From assembly GCF_003382275.1 (NCBI RefSeq), contig NZ_QTJX01000001.1:1488001-1552000 (forward strand): a stretch of DNA of 64,000 bases, in the 5' to 3' direction. Positions 34,570 through 43,914 of this stretch are shown here, piece after piece (positions within the stretch are counted from its first letter, which is position 1; the number at the start of each line of letters is the position of its first letter). Under the pieces are notes generated by a model that was not told where the DNA came from, ran no database searches, and worked only from the letters and a program-made list of their open reading frames with translations. The DNA is from Flagellimonas nanhaiensis (lineage in GTDB: Bacteria; Bacteroidota; Bacteroidia; Flavobacteriales; Flavobacteriaceae). Made by a program: the position numbers and the translations under genes.

Positions 34570-35046
34570 ATGAAAATACTATTGGCAATAGATGGTTCTG
34601 ACTTTAGTAAAGTCGCCATAGATGAACTTGCGACGCTGCCGTTCCCTGCGGGTACCGAAGTATGTATTTTGAATGTGTTCGAAAATCCCATGTTGGCCGC
34701 TCCTGGTGCCCTACCCTTGGGCGGCACGCTTGGAAATTATTATGAAGAAACCGTCTCCAGTGCGAAAAAATCGGCAGAAGATCTTGTTAATGAAGCTTCA
34801 AAATCATTAAGGGACAAGAATGACGTATTGTCGATAACAACAGCCGTGGTAGAGGGGCTTCCCAAAAGTGCAATTTTAGAAAAGACCGAAGCCTTTGATA
34901 CCGATTTGATCATAGTCGGGTCGCAGGGCCATGGCGCATTCTCTAGATTTTTGCTCGGCTCGGTTTCCCAGTCCTTGGCAACACATGCCGACTGTTCCGT
35001 CATGATAGTCCGAAAACGCGGTTCAAAAGAGAAAAACAACTATTGA
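34570..35046 (+). CDS. Single-domain universal stress protein
   Basis: A 158-residue UspA-type protein: N-terminal KILLAIDGSDFSKVAIDEL with the ATP-binding Asp, and the C-terminal nucleotide motif GSQGHGAFSRFLLGSVS that fits G-2X-G-9X-G-S. Cytoplasmic; binds ATP or AMP and acts in stress survival. In this window it opens a run of stress and energy genes that also includes a two-domain USP at 41934. It is 53 bases downstream of the lycopene-cyclase-like gene and 22 bases upstream of NDH-2. Confidence 0.93.
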   Translation: MKILLAIDGSDFSKVAIDELATLPFPAGTEVCILNVFENPMLAAPGALPLGGTLGNYYEETVSSAKKSAEDLVNEASKSLRDKNDVLSITTAVVEGLPKSAILEKTEAFDTDLIIVGSQGHGAFSRFLLGSVSQSLATHADCSVMIVRKRGSKEKNNY

Positions 35047-35068
35047 AAAGTTAACAGGCAAGAACCAA

Positions 35069-36421
35069 ATGTTAGACGATAGCAAAAACAATACACGCAA
35101 AGTGACGGATGCAATCTGCTTGCCGCATTCCAGGTTCCCAAGAATAGTCATTGTAGGTGGTGGCTTTGCGGGTCTGGCATTGGTGGAAGGGTTGAAAAAT
35201 AAAGATGTTCAGGTGGTACTTATTGACCGCCATAACTTTCATCAGTTTCAGCCCTTATTTTATCAGGTAGCCACCAGTGGGCTTGAACCCGATAGCATTG
35301 TATTCCCTTTTAGAAAACAATTCAAGGGATATAAGAATGTGAGCTTCAGGCTGGCCGAGGTAAAGGAAATTCAAAACTCCATCAATACCGTCATAACGGA
35401 CAAAGGAAAACTTACCTATGATTATCTGGTCTTGGCAACGGGAACAAAGACCAACTTCTTCGGTATGGAAGAAGTGGAAAGAAATAGTTTGGGGATGAAG
35501 GATATCCGGGATTCTCTAAATATCCGCCACATGATGCTGCAAAATTTGGAACAGGCCGCGATCACGTGCGATGATGAGGAACGCGATGCCCTCACGAATT
35601 TTGTGATCGTGGGTGGCGGTCCCGCCGGAGTAGAAATGGCAGGTGCTTTGGCGGAGTTTTGCAAGTACATCCTTCCTAAAGACTATCCCGAGTATCCTTC
35701 CTCCATCATGAACATCTATTTGGTGGAAGCTATGGACGAAGTGCTCTCTGCCATGTCGGACAAAGCTTCTTCAAAAACGCTGACCTATTTAGAGAATCTG
35801 AACGTTAAGGTGATGTTGAAAGAATCCGTTAGTAACTATGATGGCAGGGTGGTCAAAACCAAAAGCGGCAAGACCATTTTAGCCAAGAACTTGATTTGGA
35901 CAGCAGGGGTAACTGGAGATTTTCCAAAAGGATTCGATGAGACGTCTATTGTCAAGGGCAATCGTCTTAAAACGGACCACCACCTAAAAGTTTATGGAAT
36001 GGACAATGTCTTTGCCATTGGGGATATCGCCGGGGTAATCACAGATGAGACCCCGAAAGGGTATCCCCAAGTAGCCCAAACCGCCATACAACAAGGCAGA
36101 CATTTGGCCAAAGTACTGCTCAACACCTTGCTTTCAAAGCCTTCAAAACCCTTTACATATAAAGATAAAGGTTCATTGGCCACTGTCGGCAAGAGAAAAG
36201 CGGTCGCTGATTTGGGGAAGTTTCATTTCGGTGGCTATGCCGCTTGGCTTTTATGGTCTGTTGTTCACTTGGTCTCCATCAGTGGGTTTAGGAACAAACT
36301 ATTGGTGGGCTTCAATTGGGCCATCAGCTATTTTACTTACGAAAAAAGTAATAGGGTAATCATAAGAAGTTTCAAAAGAACAAAGAAAGTTGATGCGCAA
36401 TACACATCAACCCAAGAATAA
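35069..36421 (+). CDS. ndh: Type II NADH dehydrogenase (NDH-2)-like flavoprotein
   Basis: A 450-residue FAD enzyme with two dinucleotide-binding folds: IVIVGGGFAGLALVEGL at the N-terminus for FAD and FVIVGGGPAGVEMAGALAEF near residue 186 for NAD(P)H. The FHQFQPLFYQVATSGL motif and the late VFAIGDIAGV, KGYPQVAQTAIQQGRHLA are typical of non-proton-pumping NDH-2. The C-terminal part (LLWSVVHLVSISGFRNKLLV) is the membrane-binding helix. It would oxidise NADH and pass electrons to quinone. It stands before GAPDH, so it could reoxidise NADH made by glycolysis. Confidence 0.9.
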   Translation: MLDDSKNNTRKVTDAICLPHSRFPRIVIVGGGFAGLALVEGLKNKDVQVVLIDRHNFHQFQPLFYQVATSGLEPDSIVFPFRKQFKGYKNVSFRLAEVKEIQNSINTVITDKGKLTYDYLVLATGTKTNFFGMEEVERNSLGMKDIRDSLNIRHMMLQNLEQAAITCDDEERDALTNFVIVGGGPAGVEMAGALAEFCKYILPKDYPEYPSSIMNIYLVEAMDEVLSAMSDKASSKTLTYLENLNVKVMLKESVSNYDGRVVKTKSGKTILAKNLIWTAGVTGDFPKGFDETSIVKGNRLKTDHHLKVYGMDNVFAIGDIAGVITDETPKGYPQVAQTAIQQGRHLAKVLLNTLLSKPSKPFTYKDKGSLATVGKRKAVADLGKFHFGGYAAWLLWSVVHLVSISGFRNKLLVGFNWAISYFTYEKSNRVIIRSFKRTKKVDAQYTSTQE

Positions 36422-36442
36422 ATATTGAATCACTAAAAACAA

Positions 36443-37465
36443 TTGAAAATGAAAAATATTGCAGTAGTAGGATACGGGGTCATCGGCAAAAGAGTTGCCG
36501 ATGCCATAAAGGTACAGGATGACATGAAACTAGTCGGGGTTTGCGACATTATCAGCGATTGGCGCATACAGAACGCTGTAAGAAAGGATTATGATATCTA
36601 TGCGACAACCACCGAAGCGGAAAAACAAATGAAGGCTTCGGGCATTTCGGTAATGGGCAATATGCAGGACTTATTGGATAAAGTGGAACTTGTGGTGGAT
36701 TGCACCCCAAAAATGATTGCGGCGAAAAACGTGGAAACCTATAAAACACACAATATCAAATTCATTCTGCACGGTGGGGAAAAGCACGAGACAACAGGCC
36801 ACTCCTTTAGTGCTGAAAACAATTATAACACGGCGTTGAATATCAATGCAACCCGAGTGGTTTCCTGTAATACCACATCAATCCTGAGAACATTGACCGC
36901 TTTAAAAAGGGCCGATTTACTGGATTATGCACGTGGCACACTTTTAAGAAGGGCGACCGACCCTTGGGAAAGTCATTTAGGAGGGATTATGAACACCATG
37001 GTACCGGAAAAAGAAATCCCGAGCCACCAAGGTCCCGACGCACAGAGCGTGGATCCTGATTTGGATGTCATTACTTCAGCGGTCAAAGTTCCCCAAACCT
37101 TGAGCCATATGCATTACTGGAACGTGAAACTAAAGAAAGAAACATCAAAGGAAGAGGTGTTGAACGCCCTCAAAACCTCAAGTAGAATCAAGTTTATTCA
37201 CTATGATCAAGGCTTGGTCTCCAACAACACCATCAAGGAAATGTTTTTGGATATGGGCAGGCCTTGGGGCGACATGTACGAGGTAGCCCTATGGGAAGAT
37301 ATGCTAAAAGTGGTGGGCGATGAACTCTTTTATGCCTACGTGGTGGACAATCAAGCGATTGTAATTCCCGAGACCATCGACGCCATTCGGGCACTTACCG
37401 GAATCGAGATGGATGGTAATAAATCCATCGCTAAGACCAATAAAAGTCTAGGTATTAATCAATAG
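36443..37465 (+). CDS. Archaeal-type (type II) glyceraldehyde-3-phosphate dehydrogenase
   Basis: A 340-residue enzyme resembling archaeal GAPDH rather than the common bacterial form. The Rossmann motif is [13 protein letters not shown] at residues 10-22; the catalytic cysteine is in [13 protein letters not shown] near residue 141, followed by [17 protein letters not shown] and [18 protein letters not shown]. It converts glyceraldehyde-3-phosphate, phosphate and NAD(P)+ to 1,3-bisphosphoglycerate. Nine bases before the aldolase gene. A type II GAPDH in a Bacteroidota background suggests transfer. A Met at 36449 is an equal start. Confidence 0.9.
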   Translation: MKMKNIAVVGYGVIGKRVADAIKVQDDMKLVGVCDIISDWRIQNAVRKDYDIYATTTEAEKQMKASGISVMGNMQDLLDKVELVVDCTPKMIAAKNVETYKTHNIKFILHGGEKHETTGHSFSAENNYNTALNINATRVVSCNTTSILRTLTALKRADLLDYARGTLLRRATDPWESHLGGIMNTMVPEKEIPSHQGPDAQSVDPDLDVITSAVKVPQTLSHMHYWNVKLKKETSKEEVLNALKTSSRIKFIHYDQGLVSNNTIKEMFLDMGRPWGDMYEVALWEDMLKVVGDELFYAYVVDNQAIVIPETIDAIRALTGIEMDGNKSIAKTNKSLGINQ

Positions 37466-37473
37466 TTAAAACA

Positions 37474-38535
37474 ATGAACTCTCACGAAAAAATAATAGAG
37501 CAGTTGGGGGACAAAGCGTCCTTCTATTTAGATCATGTTAGCGAAAAGATTACCAAGGATGAACTGCAATTGCCCGATAAAAATTTTGTCTCTAAAGTTT
37601 TTGTCAACAGCAATCGTAATCCACAAACGCTTCGAAGTCTTGCCCAATTATACGGGCATGGCAACCTGAAGGATACAGGGTATTTAAGCATACTTCCCGT
37701 AGATCAGGGAATCGAACATAGTGCCGCTTTTTCCTTCTATAAAAACCCCGATTATTTTGACCCTGAGAATATTATAAAACTTGCCATTGGCGCAGGTTGT
37801 AACGGGGTGGCCTCGACTTTTGGTGTATTAGGTCTGTACGCTCGGAAATACGCGCATAAAATACCGTTCATCGTGAAGATAAACCACAATGAACTACTGT
37901 CATATCCCAATGCCTACGACCAAACCTTGTTCGGAAAGGTCAAGGACGCTTGGGATATGGGCGCAGTTGCTATTGGGGCGACCATATATTTTGGATCTAA
38001 GGAAAGTAATCGACAGATAGTGGAGATTGCGGAAGCCTTCGCCGAGGCCCATAATCTGGGCATGGCCACGATTTTGTGGTGTTACACCCGTAACGATGCT
38101 TTCAAAACGGATAAAGAGGACTATCACACCGCTGCAGATTTAACGGGACAAGCCAACCACCTTGGGGTAACAATACAGGGGGATATCATCAAACAAAAAT
38201 TACCCACTACAAATTACGGTTTTAAAGACCTTCAATTTGGGAAATATGACGATGCCATGTATGAAACCCTGACCACCGAACACCCCATCGATTTGTGTCG
38301 TTTACAGGTTGCCAATTGCTATATGGGCAAAGTAGGACTGATCAGTTCCGGTGGGGGTTCCAGAGGAGCATCCGATTTGACCGAGGCCATTACAACCGCA
38401 ATCATAAACAAACGGGCAGGAGGCTCGGGTCTGATACTTGGAAGAAAAGCTTTTCAACGACCCATTAAGGAAGGGGTAGAATTATTGCATGCAGTCCAAA
38501 GTGTTTATTTGGAGGAGAAAATAACGATAGCCTAA
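37474..38535 (+). CDS. fbaB: Class I fructose-bisphosphate aldolase (FbaB type)
   Basis: A 353-residue Schiff-base aldolase of the DhnA/FbaB type: [55 protein letters not shown] and [18 protein letters not shown]. These stretches closely match what I recall of E. coli FbaB, including its full length, which is about 350. The Schiff-base Lys lies in the [16 protein letters not shown] region or the VKINH strand; I cannot settle which. It cleaves fructose-1,6-bisphosphate without a metal cofactor, which makes sense under metal stress. Directly after GAPDH. Confidence 0.92.
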   Translation: MNSHEKIIEQLGDKASFYLDHVSEKITKDELQLPDKNFVSKVFVNSNRNPQTLRSLAQLYGHGNLKDTGYLSILPVDQGIEHSAAFSFYKNPDYFDPENIIKLAIGAGCNGVASTFGVLGLYARKYAHKIPFIVKINHNELLSYPNAYDQTLFGKVKDAWDMGAVAIGATIYFGSKESNRQIVEIAEAFAEAHNLGMATILWCYTRNDAFKTDKEDYHTAADLTGQANHLGVTIQGDIIKQKLPTTNYGFKDLQFGKYDDAMYETLTTEHPIDLCRLQVANCYMGKVGLISSGGGSRGASDLTEAITTAIINKRAGGSGLILGRKAFQRPIKEGVELLHAVQSVYLEEKITIA

Positions 38536-38548
38536 GTGATAAAATACC

Positions 38549-39898
38549 ATGTTCGAAACTGAAATAAAATCTTTAAAATCACTCAACCATTACTTGCAGA
38601 GACTGGTAGAGAGCAGGCTATGGCTAAAAGTGATTATCGCTTTGTTTTTGGGTGTAGGTTTCGGGTTGTTATTAAGTCCTCAAAACGGTTGGGTCAGTAA
38701 GGCGACTGCCGATATGTTGGGAAATTGGTTGGCCCTACCGGGAATGCTCTTCCTTAAATTGGTGCAGATGATAATGATTCCCTTGATTGTGGCTTCCATC
38801 ATTACGGGCATAGCCAGTAACGACAAGGAAAATCTAAAAAAGTTGGGGGGTGGTGTGCTCTTATATTTTATATCAACAACAATTATATCAGTAACCATAG
38901 GAACGTTGCTAGCCGCACTGTTCAGACCTGGAAAGTATCTGCACCAACAGGCGGAAATGGATCATGCAAATGCATTGGCCGATACTGCCGAAAGTTCGGA
39001 ACTATCCTTTGGAATAAATGATATTCCGAATGCCATAACGGATCTACTGCCCGAAAACCCATTGGCCTCCATGGTAAGTGGCGAAATGTTGAGCATTGTC
39101 ATTTTTACCATTATAATAGGGGTAGCCGTTCTGTCGTTACCCAATGATTTGCTCAAACCAGTAAAATTACTTTTGAGTGCCGTACAGGAAATCTGTATGA
39201 CCGTAGTAAAATGGGCCATGTTGTTGGTGCCGGTGGCAGTATTCGGATTGATGGCCCAGCTTACATCCAGTGTCGGGTTAAGCTCCCTTTCAGGATTGGG
39301 TTTTTATGTGCTCGTTGTACTGTTGGGCCTATTTATGTTGATTGTTATCTACCTCTTATTGGTAAGCACACTTGGCCGGACTAATCCTCTTAAATTTTTG
39401 AGAAAGATTACGGATGTCCAACTTTTAGCATTCTCGACTACAAGTTCTGCCGCGGTCATGCCCTTATCGCTGAAAACAGCAGAGGAAGAACTGAAAGTAG
39501 ATAGCTCTATCAGTAATTTCATAATTCCGATCGGGGCTACTGTAAATATGGATGGGACGGCCCTCTATCAGACCATAACCACTTTATTCATAGCACAGGC
39601 TTACGGATTAGAAATGGACCTTTTAAATATTATTGTCGTCGTCGTTACGATAGTTGCGGCCTCAATCGGAACCCCGGCCATACCTGGAGGTGGCGTTGTC
39701 ATACTGGCTTCGGTACTATCGGGGGCCGGAATACCTTCTGAGGGAATTATCATAATAATCGGGGTGGAGCGCTTGCTCGGCATGTTCCGAACTGCAGTGA
39801 ATGTTACCGGAGACTTAACGGCTTGTATGGTTTTCAATCGGTTTTACGGAAAAATACCCGATCTGATTACCGCTAATCTTAAAACCACTAAATCATGA
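38549..39898 (+). CDS. Dicarboxylate/amino-acid:cation symporter
   Basis: A 449-residue DAACS-family (GltP/DctA) transporter. Signature parts are LLAFSTTSSAAVMPLSLKTA near residue 290 (serine-rich hairpin motif), PIGATVNMDGTALYQTITTL in helix 7, and AIPGGGVVILASVLSGAGIP with GVERLLGMFRTAVNVTGDLT in the second hairpin and helix 8. Imports glutamate, aspartate or C4-dicarboxylates with Na+ or H+. It overlaps the PFK gene by four bases (ATGA), so the two are coupled. An earlier Met at the start (MFETEIK) is used. Confidence 0.92.
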   Translation: MFETEIKSLKSLNHYLQRLVESRLWLKVIIALFLGVGFGLLLSPQNGWVSKATADMLGNWLALPGMLFLKLVQMIMIPLIVASIITGIASNDKENLKKLGGGVLLYFISTTIISVTIGTLLAALFRPGKYLHQQAEMDHANALADTAESSELSFGINDIPNAITDLLPENPLASMVSGEMLSIVIFTIIIGVAVLSLPNDLLKPVKLLLSAVQEICMTVVKWAMLLVPVAVFGLMAQLTSSVGLSSLSGLGFYVLVVLLGLFMLIVIYLLLVSTLGRTNPLKFLRKITDVQLLAFSTTSSAAVMPLSLKTAEEELKVDSSISNFIIPIGATVNMDGTALYQTITTLFIAQAYGLEMDLLNIIVVVVTIVAASIGTPAIPGGGVVILASVLSGAGIPSEGIIIIIGVERLLGMFRTAVNVTGDLTACMVFNRFYGKIPDLITANLKTTKS

Positions 39899-40866
39899 AC
39901 ACGAATATGAAACATATTGGGGTATTTACCTCGGGAGGGGATTCCCCAGGCATGAATGCAGCTTTATTTGCCATTGCAAAAACTGCCGAAGTGAACAGCA
40001 TAAAATTAAGTGGTTTTCGTAAAGGTTATGAAGGCCTAATCGATGGGGATTTAGTCGAATTGGATACCCAGGAACTTCAAAAATTAGTGCATCGGGGCGG
40101 TACTTTTCTTAAGACCGCACGAAGCGCAAGATTCCTAACTAAAGAGGGAAGACAGCAGGCCCTGGAGAACCTTCGGAAAAATAACATCGATGCACTTATC
40201 GCCGTGGGCGGGGATGGTACTTTTAAAGGGCTGCTCGCCTTTTCGGAGATTTGCGAACTACCATTTATCGGTATTCCAGGTACCATAGACAATGACATGG
40301 CCGGAACCGACTTCACCTTGGGCTTTGATTCCGCAGTGAATACGGCAATCGAAAACATTGATAAGATCAGGGACACAGCAGAATCACATAACCGAATATT
40401 TCTAATTGAGGTAATGGGAAGGGACTGCGGATATATAGCAATGCATTCTGGGTTGGGCGTAGGTGCCGATGCCATTTTAGTGCCGGAAAGTGGACAAGAT
40501 TTTGTCCGTTTGCTCGAAAAGGCAAGTGTTTATGATAGCGAAGAAGCCTTCATAGCCGTTGTTGCCGAAGGCGATGAACTTGGTGCCGAAATAGCGGCAT
40601 CAAAGATTAAAGAATTAAATCCGAAGCTAGACCTCCGTATCACAAAACTGGGGCATGTGCAACGCGGTGGAAACCCTTCCGCTGCCGATCGTATGTTGGG
40701 GATAAGACTTGGGGCAGCTTCGGTAAAGGCCCTTTTACAAGAAAAAAAGAGCGTTATGGTCGGTATTCTCAACAACGAACTTAGCCTCACGCCTTTTGAC
40801 CAAGTGGTAAAACAACACCAGGTACAAGACGAGTTGTACGAACTCGTAAAGATTTTTGGTAAATAA
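39895..40866 (+). CDS. pfkA: ATP-dependent 6-phosphofructokinase
   Basis: A 323-residue PfkA. FTSGGDSPGMNAALF near the N-terminus, IAVGGDGTFKGLLAF around residue 105, and IGIPGTIDNDMAGTDFTLGF at 130. GGDG and PGTIDND(M)AG carry Gly at the positions that in PPi-dependent enzymes are Asp and Lys, so it should use ATP. Also IEVMGRDCGYIAMHSGLGVG and LGHVQRGGNPSAADRM. It commits fructose-6-phosphate to glycolysis. The start codon overlaps the symporter stop; MKHIGVF at 39907 is an alternative start. Confidence 0.95.
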   Translation: MNTNMKHIGVFTSGGDSPGMNAALFAIAKTAEVNSIKLSGFRKGYEGLIDGDLVELDTQELQKLVHRGGTFLKTARSARFLTKEGRQQALENLRKNNIDALIAVGGDGTFKGLLAFSEICELPFIGIPGTIDNDMAGTDFTLGFDSAVNTAIENIDKIRDTAESHNRIFLIEVMGRDCGYIAMHSGLGVGADAILVPESGQDFVRLLEKASVYDSEEAFIAVVAEGDELGAEIAASKIKELNPKLDLRITKLGHVQRGGNPSAADRMLGIRLGAASVKALLQEKKSVMVGILNNELSLTPFDQVVKQHQVQDELYELVKIFGK

Positions 40867-40879
40867 AATTAAAACGCAA

Positions 40880-41875
40880 ATGAAAACAACGGTATTCAGC
40901 ACCCATAAGTTTGAAGAATCCTATTTAACATCCGCCAATGACGGCAAACATGAATTGAGGCTACTAGAGGAACGATTATCCGAGCATACCGTTCCCTTGG
41001 CAAAAGGCTCGGAGGCCATCAGTCTATTTACAGGGGATGATGCATCCGCCAACGTACTGGAAAAATTAGGTGCGTTCGGAGTCAAATACATAGCTCTTCG
41101 TTCGGCAGGCTACAATCATGTGGATATGGAAAAGGCGGATGAAATGAACATCAAGGTGGCTCGTGTTCCCGCATATTCGCCTTACGCCATCGCAGAACAC
41201 ACGGTCGCACTCATATTGGCTTTGAACAGAAAACTAATTAGGGCCAATAATAGAGTGCGTGAACAAAACTTTTCCTTAAACGGACTCACTGGTTTTGACT
41301 TGAACGGCAAAACGGTTGGGGTATTGGGCACCGGAAAGATTGGCGCAGTCTTGGTCAAAATCCTTCATGGGTTTGGCTGTAAAATTCTAGCCTATGATGT
41401 CAACAAGGATGAAGACCTAGTAGAAAAATTTGGTGCCCGCTATACCGATTGTAGAACATTATGTGCCGAATCGGATATTATCAGTCTTCACGTGCCTTTG
41501 GCTACCGACACGAAACATTTAATAGATGCCGAGCAAATTGGGGTCATGAAAAAAGGTGTTATGCTCATCAATACGAGCAGGGGCGGTCTGGTAGATACCA
41601 AAGCGGTCATCGATGGACTAAAAACCGGAAAGGTCGGGTTCTTTGGTATGGATGTCTATGAAGAAGAGGAAGGACTGTTTTTCGAAGACCATTCTGACGA
41701 GATTTTACAGGACGATGTAATCGCTCGTTTGATGACCTTCAATAATGTTCTGATAACGAGCCATCAGGCCTTCTTGACCGATACGGCACTGACGAATATT
41801 GCCGAAACCACCATACATAATCTGGATTGTTTTGAAAAACAAATCGACTCGGGAAACGAAGTAGCCAGCAAATAA
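40880..41875 (+). CDS. D-lactate dehydrogenase-like 2-hydroxyacid dehydrogenase
   Basis: A 331-residue NAD-dependent D-2-hydroxyacid dehydrogenase. GVLGTGKIGAVLVKILHGFG is the NAD motif; SLHVPLATDTKHLIDAEQ, GVMLINTSRGGLVDTKAVID with the active Arg, DVYEEEEGLFFEDHSDE, and VLITSHQAFLTDTALTNIAE supply the Asp/His pair. The phrase EEEEGLFFEDHS is typical of the LdhA group, so the product is probably D-lactate from pyruvate. I start at 40880 because the earlier frame from 40856 overlaps the PFK gene. It would recycle NADH at the end of glycolysis. Confidence 0.9.
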   Translation: MKTTVFSTHKFEESYLTSANDGKHELRLLEERLSEHTVPLAKGSEAISLFTGDDASANVLEKLGAFGVKYIALRSAGYNHVDMEKADEMNIKVARVPAYSPYAIAEHTVALILALNRKLIRANNRVREQNFSLNGLTGFDLNGKTVGVLGTGKIGAVLVKILHGFGCKILAYDVNKDEDLVEKFGARYTDCRTLCAESDIISLHVPLATDTKHLIDAEQIGVMKKGVMLINTSRGGLVDTKAVIDGLKTGKVGFFGMDVYEEEEGLFFEDHSDEILQDDVIARLMTFNNVLITSHQAFLTDTALTNIAETTIHNLDCFEKQIDSGNEVASK

Positions 41876-41933
41876 AACGACAAGCTTCCATAGGAAGTAC
41901 TTAAATCTATATAAACCTAAAAACAATAGCACT

Positions 41934-42764
41934 ATGAAAAATATACTCGTACCCACGGATTTCTCAGAAAACTGCAACAAAGCCGCCGATTTGGGCATTG
42001 AAATGGCCAAACTTTATAATGCGGAAATTCATTTTTTCCATTTGTTAAAGACTCCTGTCGATTGGGTCAAATTGGATAAGCAAAAGGAAAAACGGTATCC
42101 AGAAACCCTCAAAAAAATTGGAAAAGCGAAAGCCTCGTTACGTGAACTGGAAAAAAAGGCCGAAAAAGAACATCTAAAATGCCAAACCTTTTTACAATTT
42201 CATGTAGATCAAGACAACATTCTGAAACATTCGGGTCATTATGACCATGATTTCATCGTTACAGGAAGCAGTGGCACCAAAGGCATAGTTCGTGAACTTC
42301 TTGGTAGCAACGTAGAGCGTTTGGTAAGAAAATCCGATGTGCCGGTCGTTGTGGTAAAAGAAGATGATGTAAGGTTTCCTTTCAAGGATATCGTTTTCGT
42401 TTCAGATTTTATGGAAGATGTGGGCAGTGCTTTTAGGGCAGTACTCTCCATCGCAGAAAAATGTAATGCGAAAATTCATCTATTACGCATCAACACGGCA
42501 TCGGACCATAATAGTATCGCCCTTGGCCTAGATCCCATACGAAAGTTTTTGGAGGGTTTTCCAGAACTCAAGAATTTCTCCATGAACGTGTATAACGAAA
42601 ACCAAGTTGAAACGGGCATCAATACATATTTGAAACACAACAAAGCGGACCTGATCGCCATGTGTACACATGGGAATACAGGATTTTTAAGTTTGTTCTC
42701 AAAAAGCATTACAGAAGGGGTCGCCAACCATTCTTCGCTACCAGTGATGACCATTAAAATATAG
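41934..42764 (+). CDS. Two-domain universal stress protein
   Basis: A 276-residue protein with two tandem UspA folds. The first opens KNILVPTDFSENCNKAADLG and closes with TGSSGTKGIVRELLGSNVE then VPVVVVKED; the second begins KDIVFVSDFMEDVGSAFRAV and ends MCTHGNTGFLSLFSKSITE then LPVMTIKI. The first domain has the full ATP motif (G-2X-G-9X-G-S); the second has a shorter variant. Likely cytoplasmic, hypoxia- or starvation-linked. It stands alone between the lactate dehydrogenase gene (58 bases) and the ATP-cone gene (3 bases). Confidence 0.9.
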   Translation: MKNILVPTDFSENCNKAADLGIEMAKLYNAEIHFFHLLKTPVDWVKLDKQKEKRYPETLKKIGKAKASLRELEKKAEKEHLKCQTFLQFHVDQDNILKHSGHYDHDFIVTGSSGTKGIVRELLGSNVERLVRKSDVPVVVVKEDDVRFPFKDIVFVSDFMEDVGSAFRAVLSIAEKCNAKIHLLRINTASDHNSIALGLDPIRKFLEGFPELKNFSMNVYNENQVETGINTYLKHNKADLIAMCTHGNTGFLSLFSKSITEGVANHSSLPVMTIKI

Positions 42765-42767
42765 AGA

Positions 42768-43610
42768 ATGACCCAGCAGGTACAGATAAGAAAATATTCC
42801 GGTGAACTTGAGGAATTCGATATCAAAAAGCTCATCAAATCATTGCGCCGTTCAAAGGCTGACGAAACGCTTGTTCAAGAAATTGCCAATGAAATTAGGG
42901 ACAGGGTATCCCATGGCATGACCACCAAAGAAATATACCGAAGTGCCTTTAGGATGCTAAAGAGCAAGGCCCGTGTGAGCGCTTCGCGGTATAAACTAAA
43001 AAAAGCCCTTATGGAACTCGGGCCTTCGGGTTATCCCTTTGAAAAATTTGTTGGGGCCCTATTGAGTCAAGAAGGTTTTGATACAAAAGTCGGGGTAATC
43101 GTTCAAGGCAATTGTGTACAGCATGAAGTGGATGTGATAGCTGAAAAAGACAACAAGCATTATATGATTGAATGTAAATACCATAGTGATCAGGGCCGGT
43201 TTTGCAATGTGAAAATCCCGCTCTATATCCATTCAAGATTTTTGGATGTGGAAAAACAATGGGAAAAACAGCAAGGCCATAAAACCAAGTTTCATCAAGG
43301 GGGTGTTTATACCAATACCCGCTTTACCACCGATGCCATACAATATGGTACCTGTGTTGGGCTGATGCTTACAAGTTGGGATTATCCGAAAGGGAACGGT
43401 CTGAAAGAACGCATAGACAGATCCGGCCTACATCCCTTAACCTCTTTAACAACATTGACAAAGGCCGAGAAATCCAAATTATTGGATAAGGGCATTGTGC
43501 TCTGCAAGGACATTAGCGAAAACCCATCATTTTTGGGGCAAATAGGTATCGCCAAGCAACGACAAAAAAAAATTCTCGAAGATTCAGAAGAATTATGCAC
43601 AGCACATTAA
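42768..43610 (+). CDS. ATP-cone plus Mrr-like restriction endonuclease-fold protein
   Basis: A 280-residue protein. Residues 1-85 form an ATP-cone, the nucleotide-sensing module also found in ribonucleotide reductase: VQIRKYSGELEEFDIKKLIK, then VSHGMTTKEIYRSAFRML. Residues 95-200 resemble the catalytic core of Mrr-type nucleases: ALLSQEGFDTKVGVIVQG, then EVDVIAEKDNKHYMIECKYH. The spaced D (EVD) and E-x-K (IECK) fit the PD-(D/E)xK centre. The C-terminal part has no recognised domain. A nuclease with an adenine-nucleotide sensor at its head could respond to energy charge; that is inference. Separated by three bases from the USP gene. Confidence 0.85.
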   Translation: MTQQVQIRKYSGELEEFDIKKLIKSLRRSKADETLVQEIANEIRDRVSHGMTTKEIYRSAFRMLKSKARVSASRYKLKKALMELGPSGYPFEKFVGALLSQEGFDTKVGVIVQGNCVQHEVDVIAEKDNKHYMIECKYHSDQGRFCNVKIPLYIHSRFLDVEKQWEKQQGHKTKFHQGGVYTNTRFTTDAIQYGTCVGLMLTSWDYPKGNGLKERIDRSGLHPLTSLTTLTKAEKSKLLDKGIVLCKDISENPSFLGQIGIAKQRQKKILEDSEELCTAH

Positions 43611-43646
43611 ACCAATAAACATTGATCAATCCTAAAAAGAAAACAG

Positions 43647-43901
43647 ATGAGAACAGAAACATTACAAAAACAGAACAGTATAGACCTAGAGCCATTTTAC
43701 CAAGCAATGGAAGATGATCCAAGCTTACTTGAAGAGGCCTTCGAAACATTACTGGAGATGGTAAACTCCGAACCCAAATCCACCAAGAAACTAGCCCTTC
43801 TCATCAAAGAGGATTTTCATGATCTCTACAAAGAAATAGCGGAGTTATGCCAACCGGACCAAGATAAAGGGAACACACCTTCCTGCTGTGGGGGACACTA
43901 A
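43647..43901 (+). CDS. Small acidic protein ending in CCGGH
   Basis: An 84-residue protein of unknown family. It is acidic and helical (PFYQAMEDDPSLLEEAFETL, ALLIKEDFHDLYKEIAELC) and ends in TPSCCGGH, a Cys-Cys-Gly-Gly-His terminus that could bind metal. It lies between the ATP-cone nuclease and the beta-CASP gene and is read in the same direction, 13 bases from the next gene. No signal peptide. I take it as real because of its operon position and normal composition. Confidence 0.65.
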   Translation: MRTETLQKQNSIDLEPFYQAMEDDPSLLEEAFETLLEMVNSEPKSTKKLALLIKEDFHDLYKEIAELCQPDQDKGNTPSCCGGH

Positions 43902-43914
43902 ACGGGTACTATAA

